Source: Trypanosoma brucei gambiense DAL972
Lineage: Eukaryota; Euglenozoa; Kinetoplastea; Trypanosomatida; Trypanosomatidae
DNA: 64,000 nt
Assembly (NCBI RefSeq): GCF_000210295.1
Contig: NC_026744.1
Location: forward strand, 3,286,001 to 3,350,000
Reading direction: 5' to 3'
Below are positions 47,760-56,260 of this stretch, piece by piece (the first letter of the stretch is position 1; every line of letters starts with the position of its first letter). A program made the position numbers and the translations under genes. The notes beneath the pieces are model-generated. The model worked only from the letters and a program-made list of their open reading frames with translations. It was not told the origin of the DNA and did no database searches.

Positions 47760-48941
47760 ATGGGTGCCAACAACATAAGGGAAGGGAGTGGTACCCCACG
47801 GGCCAAATCAAACGCGACGGAAAGTAAGGGCGGTGAAACAGTTTCAGAAGACCTGATTTCCGTGCTCCTCTGCGGGACGTGCAGGGCGCCTATCACGGAC
47901 CATAACAACATTCTTGGGTGCCGTGAGGAATCCGTGTGGGCTCAGCAGGCCTTTGCGTACGAGGTAGATCTCTTTGCTGATTGTCCGCCGCTGTGGTGCT
48001 ACTCCGCTACCAACCCACAAGGCCGACGCTTTGACATCATACGCTGCACTGCGACTGCGGTAAATCGCTACCGCACGGTGACACTGAGCGGACCGTGGTC
48101 GGGTGAACATTCCTTTTTCGTGGGTCACAAGTGGTGCTACGCTTCCTGCAATACATGTAGCAGCTTTTTGGGTTGGGCCTTCTGTAGGGCAAGTGAAGCC
48201 CTTAGCTTTAGTGGAGGTAGCACCGAGGACAATGATATCCAAATCGATGGGGGCGGTTGCGGCAGCAAAACCACTGATGATGATGATGATAACGTGGATG
48301 AAGAAAGTATAGTCACCGTCGGGGGTAATAACAGCAACAATGTGAGCCTTCAAAGGGACGGGGCAAGTGATGATGACGGCACTGTGGGTTTTGATCCCTC
48401 TGTTCTTTCCTTCCTCGGACTCATCGTGACTAACTGTGTGGGACGCAGCGGTTATTCGCTCAGACAGTACAATGAGCTGATGAACGCGGACCCCCTTTTG
48501 CGACGGCGATTTGTAGGAAATTCACCGCTCGAAGACCTTCACAGTGGAGAGGACGGCAACTACTTCGTGTCGGCAACACATTTTCTGGGACCATCCAGAG
48601 ATGACCACAGCAGATTATTTGTTGGCATAGGCAGACATCGGCAACTGCAGTCTTTCTTGGATATTGTCCGAACATCTTTGCTGCCTGTTGGCGCAGTCAT
48701 TGGGACTGAAAGCCAGGATGGAGATGGGGAAACTTCCGAAGATGAAGCAAACAACTCGACGGCTCCCCGCACAAGCTCGCACCGCAGTGACTCGAGCGGA
48801 AATGGTTCTGAAGATGGCGAAAATATGGGTACATCTCCGTCCTTCACTAACATTCCACCCCATTGTTTCGGCTGTGGGGATATGGCCGACTCCATCGATG
48901 AAGATGTTTCTTCAACTGAAGGCAGTGATAAGTCGGATTAG
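47760..48941 (+). CDS. Stand-alone CULT-domain (cereblon thalidomide-binding type) protein
   Basis: The 393-residue protein contains a beta-tent CULT domain at about residues 35-150. The zinc ligands fit as Cys38-x2-Cys41 (LLCGTC) and Cys130-x2-Cys133 (SCNTC). The segment EHSFFVGHKWCYASCNTC plus LGW matches human cereblon's EHSWFPGYAW...CKIC...IGW with exact spacing: His117, Phe119, Trp125 and Trp139 correspond to His378, Trp380, Trp386 and Trp400. The ligand cage is thus kept apart from one Trp-to-Phe change. The Lon-like and DDB1-binding parts of cereblon are missing, so a CRL4 substrate-receptor role is not supported. The remainder contains an Asp-rich, Asn/Gly-rich linker, a second ordered-looking block (about 215-300) and an acidic Ser-rich tail. 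No signal peptide is seen. The start is the first ATG after AG 47726. Confidence 0.75.
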   Translation: MGANNIREGSGTPRAKSNATESKGGETVSEDLISVLLCGTCRAPITDHNNILGCREESVWAQQAFAYEVDLFADCPPLWCYSATNPQGRRFDIIRCTATAVNRYRTVTLSGPWSGEHSFFVGHKWCYASCNTCSSFLGWAFCRASEALSFSGGSTEDNDIQIDGGGCGSKTTDDDDDNVDEESIVTVGGNNSNNVSLQRDGASDDDGTVGFDPSVLSFLGLIVTNCVGRSGYSLRQYNELMNADPLLRRRFVGNSPLEDLHSGEDGNYFVSATHFLGPSRDDHSRLFVGIGRHRQLQSFLDIVRTSLLPVGAVIGTESQDGDGETSEDEANNSTAPRTSSHRSDSSGNGSEDGENMGTSPSFTNIPPHCFGCGDMADSIDEDVSSTEGSDKSD

Positions 48942-50270
48942 TGGATAAGCAGGGCAAACCAATGCGTCACTGGTGCTTTACCCCACCCCTGTTACGAAGA
49001 AACGAATGGGCGCGGCTCCATTCATATGGTCGTTCGTCCCTGTCGACTGTGTTACCTTCCCCTTTCGATTGTTTTAATGGCATATCCTTTCGTTTTCTTT
49101 TCTTGTTTTTTCTCTCCTTGTGCTACCATTCACATGCACGCATGAACAAACATTACCGTTCAGATGAAACCCCGACGGCACCACACGCTGCCGGTGCTTG
49201 GATAAGGCGTGACTACACGAGCCACAAAGGAAGCATGTGGATAATGCACAGCCCACAAAATGTCTGTCACTGATGCGGGCGCATCGTTGTGACTTCATTT
49301 TGCGCACATGAGAAACTGGCAGCTCCCCCCCTCCCCTCCCCTCCCCCAAAACTCGGACGGAAAGGAGGAAAGCAAAAAAAAATAGTAGTGTGTGCAGCTA
49401 CTAGGCTAGGGCGCGTTGACCGCACTGTTGCAGACACAACTCCCTCTTCCTCGTCATGTCACCTCTTTTTTCCTTTTTTGAACTTGCGGCAAAACAAGTT
49501 GCAGATCATACGTTTTAGTTTTACTGTCAACACCATCTTTAATGTCCCGTTTTTTGTTCGGTTGTTTGGGAGTGGTGGTGGTGGTGGTGTTTCCGCTGCC
49601 AGGGTCATGCCGTGAGTCGCGTGCGGTCTCCACGACTGTAGAGGGGAGAATTTGCTAGTTGGAGGGTCCCTGCCAAATTCATGGTGAGGTCCAGCTGCAA
49701 AGACGTTTGCTATGGCGCGGAGAAAATCGTCACCCCTCTGTGTTTGTTTTCACTGGGTAGGTTTTTAAAAAAAAAAATGAAGACAGCGCCGGCACTGGTG
49801 TCGTTTTAGGTAGGCATGAGGAATAAGAAAAGAGGAAACGACCCATTTTCGGCTTGGTGTTTCTTGAAAGCTGGAAACCAGAGTCTAACTACCACCGCCC
49901 TCAACTCCATGTCTTTTCCTGCTGCTCCTCCCTCACAACCCCTGCAATGTGTAGGAATTGTGGAGCTGATCTTTTCACGACTGTTTGATCTAAATAACCC
50001 TGTATATGTACACATTTATACCAATGGCTATGGGGCTTGCCTTTGCACGTTTCTTCTTTAACATCGTTTTTTGAGTGTGGGGGTTGTAGAGAAGTTTCGC
50101 GGGTGTGGGCGGCAGGAAGAGATTTTTTTTTCTTTTCTTCGGAAAGAACAAGGTCTAAGTTATAAAGGGATAGAAAAGAGGGGGAACAACAGGGAGCTAT
50201 CAGCACATTTAGTTCTGTACATTGCTATCACATAGAGAGAGAGGGTTCGCTCCCTCTCCTCCCTTGGAAC
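48942..50270. other. Intergenic region
   Basis: No gene recognised in 1.33 kb. T-rich stretches lie at 49080-49115, 49455-49485 and 49540-49560, and a C-rich stretch at 49325-49350. A T-rich tract at about 50122-50140 followed by AG at 50145-50146 is the likely acceptor for the derlin gene. Confidence 0.55.
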
Positions 50271-51032
50271 ATGGCCCAAAGCTTTGATGACTGGCTGCAG
50301 AGTTTGAATCCCGTAACGAAAGGCGTGTTCGCCGCCGCAGTCCTCCTGACGGCAGCCATTTCCATGCATATTGCACCTTATACATACTTTATTTTGGATA
50401 CCTCTGCGATTATGGGGCTGCAATTGTGGCGACCTTTCACAGCTGCGCTTTTCTTTGGTAAGTTCTCCTTCCCATGGTTAATTGCGATGGCAATGTTTGT
50501 TTCCTACCTCAAGTATAACGAGGAATACGACTACCAAGGGAAAACAGCAGATTTTGCGTGGATGATTATTCTTGTTGTTATTGGACTGACAGCAGGTGGG
50601 TTGTTGCTTGGGTTGCCCGTCGTTAGTGGTGCTCTGCTAATGGCACTGTGCTGGGTTTTTTGTAAGCGTCACCCGCAGCTGCGCATGAAATTGTATAGCT
50701 TCGAGTTCGATGCGAAGACGTTTCCATGGGTGTTGGCCCTGTTTCACTTTATTCTCGGTCAAAACATTCTTGAGGATGCGCTTGGTATCGTTGTGGGTCA
50801 CCTCTTCTTTTTTCTTAACGATCTGATACCTTTGAAGCACGGAACAAACCCAATTGCGACACCCTCGTGGTTTGTGCGTCTCACAGGGCTTGAAAATGGC
50901 GGCGTGCGCTTTGGTGGCGTGCACGCGGGAGGACAGGCGTTTGCTGCCCGATTCGCGCGGCAACCACCACCAGCTGCCGCGGGCGGGCGGCCGCACCATT
51001 GGGGACCAGGTCACCGGCTTGGCACAACTTAA
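50271..51032 (+). CDS. Derlin (Der1-like) ER-associated degradation protein
   Basis: The 253-residue protein is a clear derlin, an inactive rhomboid-fold membrane protein that retrotranslocates misfolded proteins from the ER. Family landmarks are NPVTKG at the N-terminus, LQLWRPFTAALFFG (where derlins have the WR motif after L1), GKTADFAWM, RHPQLRMKLYSFEF, FPWVLALFHFILG and GHLFFFLNDLIP. Several hydrophobic membrane segments fill residues 18-195. No rhomboid Ser-His dyad is seen, as expected for a derlin. The C-terminus is Gly/Ala/Pro-rich and ends in WGPGHRLGTT, which fits an SHP box for binding the p97/VCP ATPase. Length is normal for the family. ATG 50271 is the first ATG after the probable acceptor at 50146. 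Confidence 0.93.
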   Translation: MAQSFDDWLQSLNPVTKGVFAAAVLLTAAISMHIAPYTYFILDTSAIMGLQLWRPFTAALFFGKFSFPWLIAMAMFVSYLKYNEEYDYQGKTADFAWMIILVVIGLTAGGLLLGLPVVSGALLMALCWVFCKRHPQLRMKLYSFEFDAKTFPWVLALFHFILGQNILEDALGIVVGHLFFFLNDLIPLKHGTNPIATPSWFVRLTGLENGGVRFGGVHAGGQAFAARFARQPPPAAAGGRPHHWGPGHRLGTT

Positions 51033-51525
51033 CTGGACCCCCTCGCCTTCCCCCTCCTTTTTTCTTCCTCGCACGGGAACTGTGACTATTGTACATCCGT
51101 GTGGTTAGTGTTGGGAATTTCCTGGGTATCCACGCAACGCATGAGGAAAGTGGTGTGGGAACAAAAATTTGTGGACAATTGCCCCAGCAACAGCCCACTC
51201 AACACATCTGTTCCCTCTATGTTATCTTGCGCGGTTGCTTCGGGTCTTAAGTTGGAATCGTATCTCCTTCTTTTTGTTGGCGTTACAGCCCTTTACTCTG
51301 TGTTCCTTAAGAAAGCTCTGATTTTTTCTTTATTCTTCTCCCCAAATTGCAGTCTTGACTTACCTGGTGCAGGAAAAAAGTGGGAAGGTGCCAAAAGCAG
51401 TTGAGGGTACGGTTGAGTCAACGACAGTAATAGGGAAAGCAGTTCACTCCGCAGGCGTCCGTGACTACACGCGCTCGCTTCAAATCAACAGTTTTATTTA
51501 GTATCACAGTTGCCACCACGCACCG
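51033..51525. other. Intergenic region
   Basis: No gene. T/C-rich sequence at 51260-51350 and a short T-rich stretch before AG 51500-51501 precede the helicase gene; AG 51508-51509 is an alternative acceptor. Confidence 0.6.
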
Positions 51526-54063
51526 ATGGAGCACGAACAAAGGGTTTCAGAAGCAGGAGCGAAACTAAAGCAACCAGACGTGTGGCCAGTGGAAATCGAA
51601 CAAATACTCTCAGCACTTGACAACTCTCAACGCGTGGCAGTGTGTGAAAACCCTTCCCAGCCACTTCTAATCATTGCTGGTGCAGGAAGTGGGAAAACAC
51701 TCACAATGGCCAGTCGCATCGCCTTTCTAATTTTAAACAACGTGGCGCCGCAAAATATACTTGGTCTGTGCTTTTCACGGCAAGCGGCAGAGACCCTACG
51801 TGGCCGGGTGGCCTCTGTGCTTCCACCCGCCATGGCTGGGTTGGCCCAGAAACTGAAATTAAAAACGTTTCATGCCTTTGGCCTTGAGTGCTTGCGGCGT
51901 TACGCTTGTATCGAACTCACAACGGAAGTTTATGATGCTCGACGCCAACGGGACCTTGCATTCACCGTGGTGGAGAAACACGCTCAATACTACAAAGGTG
52001 TGGAGGCTGTCGTGACGCTTATTGATTACGTAAATAAGGCCAAGACGAAGAAAGATATGAGGGCAGGAACAGAGCTGGATCCCTCACGACAGCCGGCGTA
52101 CCTTTTCCGCTTCTACGAGTCAATGCTGCACGAAGAACTCAACGCAGTCGACTTCGGTGACTTGGAGCAGAGGTTTCTTAAAGCCCTCCGCCCAGTAAGA
52201 CAGCGAAACGATGCCACCAGTGAGGGTAACAACAACAGCAACAGCAGCAGTTACAGCATTTCTGCTGACGCGTCGAGCACTTTACAACTGTCACCAATGG
52301 CCATTCAGCTGCGGTCGCAATACACCCATTTTGTTGTTGACGAGTTTCAGGACTTGAACGAGGTGCAGCTGGAGTGTCTCGCACTTCTTGCGGGTGACGA
52401 GTGTCGTGTTACTTGCGTCGGAGACCCTAACCAGTGTATCTATGCGTGGCGTGGTGCAACAGCCGAGAGCTTTAACCTTTGGCGCAGCCGGTTCCCACGA
52501 AGTGTGATAATGAAACTCGAAACAAATTACCGCAGTTCAGCAGAGATAGTGTGCGCCGTTAACCAAGTTACACATTTGGAGCAAAGCAGTCATAAGGGTC
52601 AGTCAGGTACAAATATAACTTTAGTGAAGTGCAAATATGCGTGGGAGCAGTTAAAGCTCATACCACGTATCATCGAACGGTTACGTGGCCGTGATCGATC
52701 CCTCCCTTACGGCTCCATCGCCGTACTCTGTCGTACCCACCGCACTGTGCGCGAGCTCGTAACTGCGCTTGAGAACGATGGTATCCCTGTCACGGAGCTA
52801 AGGCGAGGAGCTCCAAATTCTGTTGCTCTTGTACGCGCCCTACTATCTTACCTTCGGTTGTGTATTCACCCTCATTCCAACGTTGATGTGGAGTGTGTCA
52901 TACGTGACGCTCCCAACCACTTTGCCGCACCGTCGGCGACAAAGTTTATATTCGCTTTACAAGCAGAAGCCCTTACTCGTCGACTGCATTTGACGACGGA
53001 ACAACAGCTCGAAGGGCATTACAAGTGCTCCTATTATACCATATTGCGCGAATTGGTTCACAATGGGTTTGCTACATCGAGCGACAGGCTGCGTACAACG
53101 AAGCCACAGCAAAAACTCCTTCGCACAATTATTGAAGTGACCGCTGCTGCACACGAAGCACTCAGCAGATTCTACTGCAACATCGAGGATGTGGTGCGCA
53201 GTGTGGCGGAACGCGCTGGATTTGATGATGGGAGCGCGGGTGGTGCGAAGATAAGGCACAAGGTAAACAATGGCATGGCGGGAGGCGGTTTCAACGGTAT
53301 TAAAAGGGCTAAGCGGCCTCGCTGTGCACCCCGTGTGGCGGCTCACCTGACGGACTCAGTGGACGTGTGGGAGGACGTTATGAACGAAGGTGAGGAAATA
53401 ATGTCGTCAATACCACAGTTGCTTCTTGGCGCTTGCGAGGCTGTTCAGGAGCAGATAATCGCGGAGCAGAGTGCTGTTGAGGCCGATGCGATTAATGGTG
53501 ATGTGCTTGGTTTTAGCGACAACAGGAGCGTGGTGAAAGCTGAGCCTGACGAGAGAAGTGTTGGAACGCATCCAGACGTCCCAGCTGCACAACCAAGGTA
53601 TGACCCCTACACCGTACTGCAGCGAGTTATTGACGAGTTCCTTCAGCTCTTGCCAAGTGATGATTTTGGTCCAATGAAGGGTCCGGAAGCTCTAAAACCC
53701 GAGGAAAGGACAGTTACTGTGACCACTGTGCATCAGGCGAAGGGAAAGGAGTGGCCAGCTGTCATTATACCGTGCTGCTATGAAGGTGAGTTCCCGATAG
53801 ACACGCGAAAGGCTGAGGAAAAGCGGGTCTTCTACGTTGCAATGAGTCGTGCGATGGAGAGCCTCGTATTTCTGACGGCTGAACAGGGGCCGCCAACAAA
53901 CGCGTCAGGGCGAACAGCTGACGGGGACCACGCTCTGGATTCCACCGGGACGGAACAGCAATATGTGCAGCTGCAGATGACACCGTACCTGCGGCCCATC
54001 TTGCATCAAGTTAAAGTGATAACCATGTCTGCAGAAAGTGAAGGGCAGCAAGAGTGGGTGTAA
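51526..54063 (+). CDS. UvrD/PcrA-family SF1A DNA helicase
   Basis: The 845-residue protein shows the superfamily 1A motifs in order: Q-motif-like LDNSQRVAV (31-39), Walker A AGAGSGKT (51-58), DEFQD (272-276, Walker B), GDPNQCIYAWRGA (motif III), TNYRSS (motif IV), TTVHQAKGKEWP (motif V) and VFYVAMSRA (motif VI). These enzymes unwind DNA 3'-to-5' using ATP and act in repair, replication restart or removal of recombinase filaments (UvrD, PcrA, Srs2). All catalytic motifs are intact. Family-atypical inserts are an Asn/Ser-rich low-complexity stretch near residues 235-245 and a longer insert near 565-680 containing a basic cluster KRAKRPR, a possible nuclear localisation signal. No mitochondrial presequence is obvious. 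The nuclear role is inferred. Confidence 0.92.
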   Translation: MEHEQRVSEAGAKLKQPDVWPVEIEQILSALDNSQRVAVCENPSQPLLIIAGAGSGKTLTMASRIAFLILNNVAPQNILGLCFSRQAAETLRGRVASVLPPAMAGLAQKLKLKTFHAFGLECLRRYACIELTTEVYDARRQRDLAFTVVEKHAQYYKGVEAVVTLIDYVNKAKTKKDMRAGTELDPSRQPAYLFRFYESMLHEELNAVDFGDLEQRFLKALRPVRQRNDATSEGNNNSNSSSYSISADASSTLQLSPMAIQLRSQYTHFVVDEFQDLNEVQLECLALLAGDECRVTCVGDPNQCIYAWRGATAESFNLWRSRFPRSVIMKLETNYRSSAEIVCAVNQVTHLEQSSHKGQSGTNITLVKCKYAWEQLKLIPRIIERLRGRDRSLPYGSIAVLCRTHRTVRELVTALENDGIPVTELRRGAPNSVALVRALLSYLRLCIHPHSNVDVECVIRDAPNHFAAPSATKFIFALQAEALTRRLHLTTEQQLEGHYKCSYYTILRELVHNGFATSSDRLRTTKPQQKLLRTIIEVTAAAHEALSRFYCNIEDVVRSVAERAGFDDGSAGGAKIRHKVNNGMAGGGFNGIKRAKRPRCAPRVAAHLTDSVDVWEDVMNEGEEIMSSIPQLLLGACEAVQEQIIAEQSAVEADAINGDVLGFSDNRSVVKAEPDERSVGTHPDVPAAQPRYDPYTVLQRVIDEFLQLLPSDDFGPMKGPEALKPEERTVTVTTVHQAKGKEWPAVIIPCCYEGEFPIDTRKAEEKRVFYVAMSRAMESLVFLTAEQGPPTNASGRTADGDHALDSTGTEQQYVQLQMTPYLRPILHQVKVITMSAESEGQQEWV

Positions 54064-54778
54064 TAACTATTGTGGGGAGAATAAAAGTATCGACCCACTG
54101 GGGAGGGGGCGTACAATTGGAGATACTCTGCGATCTGATAATATGTCTTGCGATATAATGAGAAACGGGATTCCGTTTTGTACCTCTGTAGAGGGGCGTA
54201 CTGATTTCATGTCTAATAATTGAAGCAGTTGTTTACCCTTCATTGCCGCGAAGCATACACAGGAAAAGCGCACGAACGCACTACGTTACACACGCCCTAT
54301 CATCGTCGATTTATTGTACTTTGTTACTTGCGGCCAGTCACTTCCCCTCCCACCGTTTTGAATTTTTCTTTGTACTGCTAATGGAATACTCTCAGTTTCC
54401 TGCAAGCCCGCCTAGCGGCTCCACATTCCACCGTGTATAAAACTATATACGAACTTTACTGAAACATACCATATATATATATATATAATTTGTACATGCG
54501 CACATATACATATAGGCATATATACATATATACACCCCAAGAACCGGTAGGAATCGTTGTTGGTTTCTTTTTGTTCGTTTGTTTGGAGTACGGATGCACA
54601 TACAGAGGGAAAGGGCACGTGTGCCCTGTTTGACCTTTGTCCTTTTGGAACTAAATTTTGTTTTACCGCTTTCACATACACACTGTTTCCCCTTCTTTCT
54701 ATCCGTCTGCGTTTTATCGACATAACGTCCGCACACTGCTTCGCGTACGTGTCAGGGCGCACTGCATCTTGTAGCACG
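54064..54778. other. Intergenic region with AT repeat and splice tract
   Basis: No gene. An AT run at 54471-54487 is followed by an irregular AC/AT-rich stretch to about 54535. A T/C-rich tract (about 54650-54753) ends in AG 54754-54755; another AG is at 54772-54773. The next frame is open back to 54557 but has no ATG before 54779. Confidence 0.6.
54754..54755 (+). promoter_or_regulatory. Predicted spliced-leader acceptor deciding the S51-like gene start
   Basis: AG at the end of a long T/C-rich tract, 24 bases before the first ATG of the gene (54779). The upstream open frame encodes Phe/Leu/Cys-rich sequence typical of a translated tract. Confidence 0.6.
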
Positions 54779-55783
54779 ATGATGACAAACTTGAATGTGC
54801 GGACCATTAAGGGCTGCTTCCCCGGTTCCTTACCTGATGCACTCAACGACATGTCCGTCATCGATCACATTCTTTCCCTGACTGGACGCTTCGACGAGGG
54901 TCAGGCTGCGCTGGCGTCAACTGTCAACGTGGTTTATGTTGGTACCGCGGTCTACGATATTCCACGCTATCGTGAAGAGTACACGAAGAATTTCATAGCG
55001 CGCGGTTGCGGAATAAGTGAGGTTTGCGTTGCAGAAGCGCGGTCGACCGGAGCGACACCGTGTGCGGCTGCTACCATGGTTACGCCAGACCAGCTTCAGC
55101 ACTTAGCGGAGGCACATATCATTTTACTACCGGAGGGTAACACCCTTTTCGCTATACGACGCTGGGAGGAAACGGGCCTCGATGCGTGTCTCCGGGCAAG
55201 TGCAGCTCGTGGTGTTGTCTTAGTGGGGGGTGGTTGCTGCTTCAGGGCTGAACACAGCGACTCGGCAAACCCCAAAACATGCGCACAGTACATGTTGTCG
55301 CGGGAAAATGAAGTGGATTCAGGGCAGCCGGTGGAAATGGAGGAAGGGGGTGCGAAGTGGGAGTACCTATGCGTTCACGGCCTCAGTGTGTTGCCGGGTA
55401 TATTCTGCCCCCAGCACAGCTCGCGTGACGCCACGGGTTTACTCTTGAATGAAAGCTTTAGTAAGATGCTGAAACGGCATCCAACTGAGCGAGGGATTGG
55501 TGTCGACTGCAGGGCGGTGCTTCTGCTGATGGGTGACGGTCGGTACCAGGTGCTGACGATAGCCAATAGAGAGGGAAGAACTGCCTCCGTTAAGGACATA
55601 AACATCCAAATAAAGGATGTTGTCGAGGGAAATGTGCAGACAACCACAATTCAACAACAGGGAAGCGTAGAAGAACTGCTTCGAAAACCGTGTGGACCTG
55701 TCGTACGAGACCCCTTTGAGGCGTACTATGCAATGGCCAACCCAACTGCGCTAACAGAAAAGCTACTATGTGCACCCAGGTGA
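54779..55783 (+). CDS. Peptidase S51 (dipeptidase E)-like protein with altered nucleophile site
   Basis: The 334-residue protein resembles the class-I-glutaminase-like fold of peptidase S51 (PepE, cyanophycinase). AEAHIILLPEGNTLFAIRRWEETGLDACL corresponds to the family's GGGNT...L segment, and the following strand GVVLVGGGCCF (about 145-155) stands where PepE has its GWSAG nucleophile elbow. FCPQHSS may hold the catalytic His, and the GIGVDCRAVLLLMGDGR block corresponds to the C-terminal GLDEGAAI-type strand. At the elbow Ser is not present; Cys153 (G-G-C) could take its place, giving a cysteine nucleophile as in other members of the wider fold. Alternatively the protein is inactive. A start at either of two adjacent ATGs (54779, 54782) is possible. 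The family call is moderately secure. Confidence 0.6.
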   Translation: MMTNLNVRTIKGCFPGSLPDALNDMSVIDHILSLTGRFDEGQAALASTVNVVYVGTAVYDIPRYREEYTKNFIARGCGISEVCVAEARSTGATPCAAATMVTPDQLQHLAEAHIILLPEGNTLFAIRRWEETGLDACLRASAARGVVLVGGGCCFRAEHSDSANPKTCAQYMLSRENEVDSGQPVEMEEGGAKWEYLCVHGLSVLPGIFCPQHSSRDATGLLLNESFSKMLKRHPTERGIGVDCRAVLLLMGDGRYQVLTIANREGRTASVKDINIQIKDVVEGNVQTTTIQQQGSVEELLRKPCGPVVRDPFEAYYAMANPTALTEKLLCAPR

Positions 55784-56260
55784 TATTGGAAGAGCCAGCT
55801 GTTTCGTTAGGCCCCGGTGTACGGACATTTTGGTAGCAGTGTCGTTTGAACGTGCGTTGGTGAAGAGGTAACGTTGGCGTTCCCAGATGCACGATAGTGT
55901 TGTTTGGAATCGACACATGTGCGCGCGTTCGTCAACATGTGAATAGGAAATTTTTTTTGATCCAACCCTTTGGAAAGCGATACATATCTACAGAGGTATA
56001 TGTCCGTGCTGCGGGAGCACCCACTGGGATCGGGGGTCTGCGTGCAGGTGTGTAGATAAAGAAATATATATTCATATTTCACATAGTTTTCTTCTTTCCC
56101 TCTCTATTGCAACCATGTATAGTTACGACACCATTGCCACTTGCTGAGAACACAGCACATTAAAGGAAGTGCAACTAAGGCACAAGAAATATTTCCTTCA
56201 CGATCAACTGCACCCCAGCTAGGGCATTCATCGCTCTCGCTGTGTCTCTGCGATTTTGCA
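55784..56260. other. Intergenic region
   Basis: No gene. A T/C-rich tract at about 56088-56109 precedes AG 56121-56122; later AGs at 56217-56218 and 56221-56222 are closer to the ATG at 56261. The downstream frame is open from 56141 without an ATG before 56261. Confidence 0.55.

Noticed and set aside
54557..54778. N-terminal extension of the S51-like protein
   Set aside because: Non-ATG start, Phe/Leu/Cys-rich translated tract, upstream of AG 54754-54755.
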